Assembly (NCBI GenBank): GCA_944392065.1
Contig: CALXVO010000039.1
Location: forward strand, 1-10,124
DNA length: 10,124 nt
DNA from: an uncultured Clostridia bacterium
Lineage (GTDB): Bacteria > Bacillota > Clostridia > TANB77 > CAG-508
Reading direction: 5' to 3'
Both the position numbers and the translations under genes were made by a program. Below are positions 6,215 through 10,124 of this stretch, piece after piece. The notes beneath the pieces were generated by a model. That model ran no database searches. It saw only the letters and a list, made by a program, of their open reading frames with translations, and was not told the DNA's origin. Each line of letters opens with the position of its first letter. Position 1 is the stretch's first letter.

Positions 6215-8837
6215 GAAGTCTATCACGCAAAAAGTATTTGTTAAAAGTACTACACCTCATTTTACAAGTAGGATAGCACTTATTTGATACTCCGAGTAAA
6301 CAGTAATTCATTTTCATAATAGGCGTATTTCCATATACCAAAAGTTCTAATGGAACATGATTTTTTTCTATTTCACTAATTTGATTAATATCATCTAGAT
6401 TTAATTCTGGTGATAGTGTAATTTTACTTAATCCCAAATCTCTAAATATATTTATACTATTACAATTAAATACATTTAAACTAAAATTTCCAATAAATTC
6501 ATAGACATTTTTATATTTATCTAACAAAACTAAATCTCCTAAGCTAGATATAACAAACCCTGCAATATTGTATTGTTCTATCAAATCTTCAAGCCTATGT
6601 TTTATTATGTTTTTGTAATTTGCTTTTATGATTGCTGGCATATAAATGTAGGTCTTAAAATTTGTAGTAATACTCTTTAAAGTAGTAGCAAGTTCTTTTT
6701 TCATAAAAAATCTTAAAGGTATATATACACAAGATATATACTTTTTAGACAATTTAGTATAATCAAATTCAGGATGTAAAATGTTAAAATATGTAGCTAC
6801 AGTTTTAGTAACATAATTAGAAGAGGTAATATCAGATGTGTTAGAACCAGAAGTACTTATATTTTTTTTCTCATTTAAAATATTTTCTTCTCTATTGTTA
6901 GTATCACAGAATACACTAAAATTTTTTTTATTTAAAAATCCGTGCAAATACTTATTATAAATACTATCTAGTTTAGAATCATCAAACTCATCAGTCCTTT
7001 TATTTTTGGAAATAATTATGTTTTCTAACTTAGATAGAGCAATTCTTCTAATCTCGTTTAATTCTTTAATGCTAGGAATAAATACATCATCTTCTAAATC
7101 AAGATCAATATTTATAAATTCAAAAGGAGTGTTGTTTGTTTTCCTTATTTGGGATATAATTCTATCTTTAGTGATTGGATTTTTTAGAGCTTTCTCAGCA
7201 ATTAAGCTAGACTGAACTTTTACAGTCACATTTCTATATAATTCACTGTGCTTTTTTATTTCGCGAGCATTTTTCTTGAAAATTTTATCTGGATACAGAT
7301 TACTAGCAAAATTTTGAATTTTGGTTGAATCTATTTTTTTTGTATTTCCAATTTGTTTTCCGTTTGAATCTTTATAGGATTTTCCTAAAAGATGTTCTAG
7401 ATGTACCTCCATAACAACAGGCTCATTCTTTTTTATAGTAATCTTACAACTCAAAGGAAGCTTTATATTCTCACTGTTATATGAGTTTTTTGCTTCGTCT
7501 AATTGAGTCTTACTAGATAATTTATATATTTTATCTCCTATATGAATATTTCCTTTCATTCTACCAATAATTACTTTTTCGCCAATATCAGCATTTGAAA
7601 TATTGCTAGTATTCTTCATAAGTTCAGAAACAGTATACTTAGTATTTTCTTTTTCAAAATTAACTGTATCTCCAACTGCTAGTCTTTCATTTAGAAGTAA
7701 TTTGATATGACCTTTCAATTTGTTATAACCAGCAACATTCCCAATATATAACCCCATATTGTTAGGCTTTTCTTTAAATACTAAATCATGATTTGCAGAT
7801 GTAGATAAATGCCCTGCAGAAAATCCACCTCTATTAAATATTTGTTTTAATGCCACTATATCTTTCTCGTCTACTATATAGTCATCATCATTTAATACCA
7901 TATCAATATATTTTCTATAAATTTTTGTTACAGTAGCAACATATTCTGGAGATTTAAGCCTTCCTTCAATTTTAAAGCACTTAACACCAATTTTAATTAA
8001 TTGTGGAATAAAATCAAGAGAACATAAATCGCGAGGACTAATCAAATATCCTTTATCAATTATAGATTCAGAAATTCTTGCATTATTATTGTTTACATTT
8101 TTATTTGATTTTTTACTCACTACATTATCTCTAGTTTCTTTATTTTCAAAATCATTTTTTAAACTTGTATTATGAAAATTTTTATAATCTTTATCTTTCA
8201 AACAAGTATTAAATAGCTTTTTCTCAATTAATTCATAAGGAAGTCTACAAGGCTGAGCACATCTACCACGGTTTCCAGAACGTCCTCCTACCATGCTAGA
8301 AAAAAAGCACTGACCCGAATAAGATATACATAGAGCACCATGAACAAAAGTCTCAATTTCAATATTGGAGTTATTGCAAATGTATTCTATTTCTTGGATA
8401 GAAAGTTCTCTTGAAAGTACGGCTCTAGAGTACCCTAGCTTTTCTAATTCTTGCACTCCCTCTAAATTATGAATAGTCATTTGAGTACTTGCATGAATTG
8501 GAAGATCAGGGAATAGTTTCATCAGAAATTGTGCTAATCCTACATCTTGCACAATTAGTGCATCTATACCAAGTTCATATGCCTTTTTAGCAAGCAAAAC
8601 AGCTTCTTTAAATTCACTATCTTTTATAAGAGTATTTAATGTTAGATGTGTTCTTACATTTCTTAAAACACAATAATTTATAGCTTTTTCTAATTCGTCT
8701 GAATCAAAATTTGTAGCAGAAGCTCTAGCATTAAATAACCCTCCACCAAAATATACACTATTTGCACCATTTTGAACTGCAGCTTTTAAACACTCAAAAT
8801 CTCCAGCAGGAGCTAAAAGTTCTATTTCGTTTCTCAT
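6207..8837 (-). CDS. U32-family protein with DUF3656, probable RNA hydroxylation enzyme, frameshifted near its end
   Basis: The family was named peptidase U32. Characterised relatives RlhA and TrhP carry out hydroxylation of rRNA or tRNA, and UbiU/UbiV hold a 4Fe-4S cluster, so an RNA-hydroxylation role is more likely than proteolysis here. The start is sound: MRNEIELLAPAGDFE is the classic N-terminus, with AAAGGA on the minus strand 12 bases upstream. Residues 1-310 form the U32 domain, with cluster-type cysteines C170, C177, C193 and C197 (GRCAQPCRLPY) and FKIEGRLKSPEY at 288-299. DUF3656 covers about 380-605 and includes KNPIT and NNTPFEF. A C-terminal cysteine group is C846, C854, C858 and C862. 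Low-complexity N/K/S-rich stretches at about 207-258, 485-535 and 612-675 enlarge it beyond common relatives. The 876-residue frame stops early at RLRI; its true C-terminus lies in the next frame, at 6214-5990. Whether the break is real or an error is open. Confidence 0.92.
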   Translation of the reverse strand: MRNEIELLAPAGDFECLKAAVQNGANSVYFGGGLFNARASATNFDSDELEKAINYCVLRNVRTHLTLNTLIKDSEFKEAVLLAKKAYELGIDALIVQDVGLAQFLMKLFPDLPIHASTQMTIHNLEGVQELEKLGYSRAVLSRELSIQEIEYICNNSNIEIETFVHGALCISYSGQCFFSSMVGGRSGNRGRCAQPCRLPYELIEKKLFNTCLKDKDYKNFHNTSLKNDFENKETRDNVVSKKSNKNVNNNNARISESIIDKGYLISPRDLCSLDFIPQLIKIGVKCFKIEGRLKSPEYVATVTKIYRKYIDMVLNDDDYIVDEKDIVALKQIFNRGGFSAGHLSTSANHDLVFKEKPNNMGLYIGNVAGYNKLKGHIKLLLNERLAVGDTVNFEKENTKYTVSELMKNTSNISNADIGEKVIIGRMKGNIHIGDKIYKLSSKTQLDEAKNSYNSENIKLPLSCKITIKKNEPVVMEVHLEHLLGKSYKDSNGKQIGNTKKIDSTKIQNFASNLYPDKIFKKNAREIKKHSELYRNVTVKVQSSLIAEKALKNPITKDRIISQIRKTNNTPFEFINIDLDLEDDVFIPSIKELNEIRRIALSKLENIIISKNKRTDEFDDSKLDSIYNKYLHGFLNKKNFSVFCDTNNREENILNEKKNISTSGSNTSDITSSNYVTKTVATYFNILHPEFDYTKLSKKYISCVYIPLRFFMKKELATTLKSITTNFKTYIYMPAIIKANYKNIIKHRLEDLIEQYNIAGFVISSLGDLVLLDKYKNVYEFIGNFSLNVFNCNSINIFRDLGLSKITLSPELNLDDINQISEIEKNHVPLELLVYGNTPIMKMNYCLLGVSNKCYPTCKMRCSTFNKYFLRDRLRI

Positions 8838-8893
8838 TATTAAAATTCATCCTTTCTGAATTTTATAATTATAATTTTTAATATCTTAATTAT

Positions 8894-8899
8894 ATTATA
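8894..8899 (-). promoter_or_regulatory. Possible -10 box for the U32 gene
   Basis: On the minus strand the sequence reads TATAAT, about 57 bases upstream of the U32 start. A TTTATT 17 bases further upstream is a poor -35 match. In such A+T-rich DNA a lone -10 box is weak evidence. Confidence 0.3.
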
Positions 8900-8966
8900 C
8901 AGATAGTAAAAAAGCAAATAAAAATTATATGTGCTACAAAAAGTTACCGCTATGAAAATGTATTTT

Positions 8967-9028
8967 TGTTTTGCTGTTTAAGCAAAACATGGGCATATAG
9001 GTAATGGGTTATAAAGAAACCATTATCT
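8967..9028. repeat. Two adjacent hairpins in the divergent intergenic region
   Basis: TGTTTTGC at 8967-8974 and GCAAAACA at 8982-8989 form a perfect 8-bp stem with a seven-base loop. AGGTAATGG at 8999-9007 and CCATTATCT at 9020-9028 form a 9-bp stem with one G-T pair and a 12-base loop. Neither is followed by a T-run. The rest of the 366-base gap between the U32 gene and the Cys-rich gene is plain A+T-rich sequence with no coding frame I can support. Confidence 0.45.
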
Positions 9029-9077
9029 AGAACTAAGAAAATTATAATAATTGTAAATTTAATTCCTACAAAACAGT

Positions 9078-9106
9078 AACATAAAACTAACTTTTAGCAT
9101 ATTTTA
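9078..9106 (+). promoter_or_regulatory. Sigma-K-like promoter match for the Cys-rich gene
   Basis: GCATATTTTA at 9097-9106 fits the sigma-K -10 consensus gCATAnnnTA. AACA at 9078-9081 fits its -35 element mACm, with 16 bases between AACA and CATA. This would mean mother-cell expression late in sporulation. The match is short and the DNA is A+T-rich, so it may be chance. It would leave a leader of about 90 bases containing the palindrome TTGAATTCAA at 9131-9140. Confidence 0.35.
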
Positions 9107-9203
9107 TATAAATAACAAAGAGGAAGAGGTTTGAATTCAAGAAAGTTTAATATAAAACAAATACAAATTCAAGCTAATTTTACCTCAGAAAGGATGGCAA
9201 ATC

Positions 9204-9359
9204 ATGCAAGAAGAAAATAGAAATTGTGGTTGTTGCAATAATGGAGGATTTTTAAACAATCTATTTGGAGGATGCGGATGTGGCGATAGTAGCATATTAT
9301 TCTTTATATTAATATTCTTAATTCTATTCTGCAACTGTGGATGCGGATGCAATAGATAA
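9204..9359 (+). CDS. Small Cys/Gly-rich single-TM protein (chorion-class high-cysteine type)
   Basis: This is a 51-residue protein starting MQEENRNCGCC and ending CNCGCGCNR. The start is set by AGAAAGGA at 9186-9193, ten bases upstream. Nine of 51 residues are cysteine (8, 10, 11, 24, 26, 43, 45, 47, 49), mostly in CGC repeats, with many glycines and asparagines. Residues 31-42 (ILFFILIFLILF) are a continuous hydrophobic stretch, short for a membrane span and flanked on both sides by cysteine clusters. Firmicute genomes often carry such tiny proteins, sometimes labelled chorion class high-cysteine HCB protein; their function is not established. The composition would suit a disulfide-cross-linked or metal-binding envelope or spore-surface component, and the upstream sigma-K-like match points the same way, but both are inferences. 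It stands alone, with a long structured region downstream. Confidence 0.75.
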   Translation: MQEENRNCGCCNNGGFLNNLFGGCGCGDSSILFFILIFLILFCNCGCGCNR

Positions 9360-9381
9360 AACATAAAATATTTAATTGAAA

Positions 9382-9562
9382 CCAAAGTTACTATTCAACT
9401 TTGTAAGCACTTTTAGAAAAATTTGCTCAATCTTGCCAGCAAATATATTTTTAGCTATTTAATAAAAACATATTTGCTATGTGGAACTGTATGTAGAAAT
9501 AATATAAAGCATTTCTACTAAAACATATAAATGCCAAGTAGTAACTTTGGCTCTATTTTTTT
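9382..9562 (+). other. Structured intergenic region with overlapping stem-loops, possible ncRNA or miniature element
   Basis: CCAAAGTTACTA at 9382-9393 pairs perfectly with TAGTAACTTTGG at 9539-9550, closing a 169-base domain. Inside are: a 7-bp hairpin, ATTTGCT 9421-9427 with AGCAAAT 9438-9444; a 15-bp hairpin with one mismatch at 9438-9478 that uses the same AGCAAAT; and a perfect 8-bp hairpin, GTAGAAAT 9493-9500 with ATTTCTAC 9511-9518. The left end can instead fold locally (CAAAGTT 9383-9389 with AACTTTG 9397-9403). Seven T at 9556-9562 follow the closing helix after five bases. The rest of the 339-base gap between the Cys-rich gene and yqeG holds the terminator and promoter listed below and no other gene I can support. 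It could be a small RNA, a 3' untranslated structure of the Cys-rich mRNA, or a mobile miniature element with 12-bp end repeats. Confidence 0.45.
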
Positions 9563-9612
9563 GCCATATAATAAGTAAAATTCCAATGGGCTGTGATTTG
9601 TTACACTCTATA

Positions 9613-9633
9613 AAAGGTGGAGAGCCACTTTTC
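9613..9633 (+). terminator. Intrinsic terminator upstream of yqeG
   Basis: AAAGGTGG at 9613-9620 pairs with CCACTTTT at 9625-9632 through a G-T pair, with the tetraloop AGAG. The four T of the right arm and the following CTTCT give a pyrimidine tail. It would end transcription arriving from the Cys-rich gene just before the yqeG promoter. Confidence 0.5.
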
Positions 9634-9645
9634 TTCTATAACTTC

Positions 9646-9674
9646 TTGACAAAGTCTAAACATATTGATAATAT
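9646..9674 (+). promoter_or_regulatory. Sigma-A-type promoter for yqeG
   Basis: A perfect -35 box TTGACA at 9646-9651 is followed, 17 bases on, by TAATAT (9669-9674); an alternative -10, GATAAT at 9667-9672, has 15-base spacing. The yqeG start codon is about 25 bases past the -10. Confidence 0.6.
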
Positions 9675-9698
9675 TATGCTTGAAGAGATGAGGGAACT

Positions 9699-10124
9699 AT
9701 GATATATCCAAAAGAATATTTAAACAGTGTTAAAAATATAAATTTAGAATTATTGAATAAGAATAATATAAAGGGATTAATTTTAGATGTGGATAATACA
9801 TTAATAAATCTAGATAAAAAAATGCCAGCAGGAGTTTCTGACTGGGCTAAAAATTTAAAAGCACAAGGAATTAAAATCTGTATTTTATCCAATAGCAACC
9901 ATTTAAACAAAGTAGAAGCTGTTGCAAAAATACTTGACGTTCCATATATATTCTTTGGAAAAAAACCACTTAAGTCAGGATTTTTGCGTGCAAGAGACAT
10001 ATTAAAGTTAAAGAATGAAAACATTGCGGTTGTGGGAGACCAAATTTTTACGGATGTTATTGGAGCAAATAGATGTAAAATGTTTTCAATCTTAGTAAAA
10101 CCTATTGAAGAAAAAGATTATTTA
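9699..10124 (+). CDS. yqeG: YqeG family HAD IIIA-type phosphatase, 3'-truncated
   Basis: This is a cytosolic haloacid-dehalogenase-type phosphatase of the YqeG family; the physiological substrate is not established. HAD motif I is LILDVDNTL, with nucleophile D30 and acid/base D32. Motif II is the serine S64 in ILSNSN, motif III lysine K89 in GKKP, and motif IV GDQIFTD with D114 and D119. The 142 codons visible cover most of the usual 165-180; the stop lies beyond the window. The start follows GAGGGA at a short spacing of three bases, and the opening MIYPKEYLNSV is typical of the family. It has its own promoter just upstream, so it probably begins a new transcription unit. Confidence 0.93.
   Translation, partial: MIYPKEYLNSVKNINLELLNKNNIKGLILDVDNTLINLDKKMPAGVSDWAKNLKAQGIKICILSNSNHLNKVEAVAKILDVPYIFFGKKPLKSGFLRARDILKLKNENIAVVGDQIFTDVIGANRCKMFSILVKPIEEKDYL

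Noticed and set aside
5990..6226. Independent 78-residue gene starting at the ATG 6226
   Set aside because: Its sequence continues the U32 protein exactly, and the start overlaps the upstream frame without a ribosome binding site. It is a detached C-terminus.
6207..8837. Calling the U32 protein a collagenase-type protease
   Set aside because: Characterised U32 members RlhA, TrhP and UbiU/V act in RNA or quinone hydroxylation, and the four-cysteine pattern here fits an iron-sulfur role. No protease catalytic motif can be pointed to.
9185..9385. Minus-strand ORF of 66 codons opposite the Cys-rich gene
   Set aside because: The plus-strand frame has a ribosome binding site and a recognisable CGC layout. 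The opposite frame is P/H-rich complement sequence without a good start signal.
9674..10024. Minus-strand ORF of 116 codons at the right end
   Set aside because: It is antisense to yqeG, whose four HAD motifs are all present on the plus strand.

Overview
The window is strongly A+T-rich (very roughly 70-75% by eye) with A/T-ending codons throughout. Its genes have close relatives in anaerobic Bacillota, so an uncultured or gut-type member of the class Clostridia is the best guess. The miaB-mutS adjacency, the TGS-like nucleoside kinase, the large U32/DUF3656 protein, YqeG and a tiny Cys/Gly-rich protein all fit this. No phage, IS transposase, CRISPR array, rRNA or tRNA gene was seen.

Plus-strand block, 1-5764. 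It holds the 3' part of miaB (tRNA ms2i6A37 methylthiotransferase), a short unrecognised reading frame that looks frameshifted, full-length mutS, a nucleoside (uridine-type) kinase directly behind it with a near-perfect ribosome binding site, and a small zinc-ribbon RNHCP protein. The kinase and RNHCP genes are separated by a degenerate 120-bp inverted repeat. The block is RNA modification, mismatch repair and nucleotide salvage; mutL does not follow mutS. A hairpin plus T-run ends it near 5830.

Convergent gap, 5765-5989. This short stretch is packed with inverted repeats and is visibly richer in G+C than its surroundings.

Minus-strand gene, 5990-8837. It encodes a large U32-family protein, probably an RNA-hydroxylation enzyme of the RlhA/TrhP type rather than a protease. 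As given, a net +1 shift near 6215 separates the last 74 residues from the rest. The downstream frame continues the family sequence without a gap, so this is one gene broken by a recent mutation or a sequencing/assembly error.

Right end, 8838-10124. A divergent intergenic region with two hairpins leads to a 51-codon gene for a nine-cysteine, one-TM protein, with a sigma-K-like promoter match upstream. Next comes a region of overlapping, mutually exclusive stem-loops (9382-9632). Then a sigma-A-type promoter precedes yqeG (HAD phosphatase), which runs off the window. The most second-look-worthy items are the U32 frameshift, the two repeat-like elements around RNHCP, and the Cys-rich gene with its structured downstream region. 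No clearly new multi-gene system is visible.
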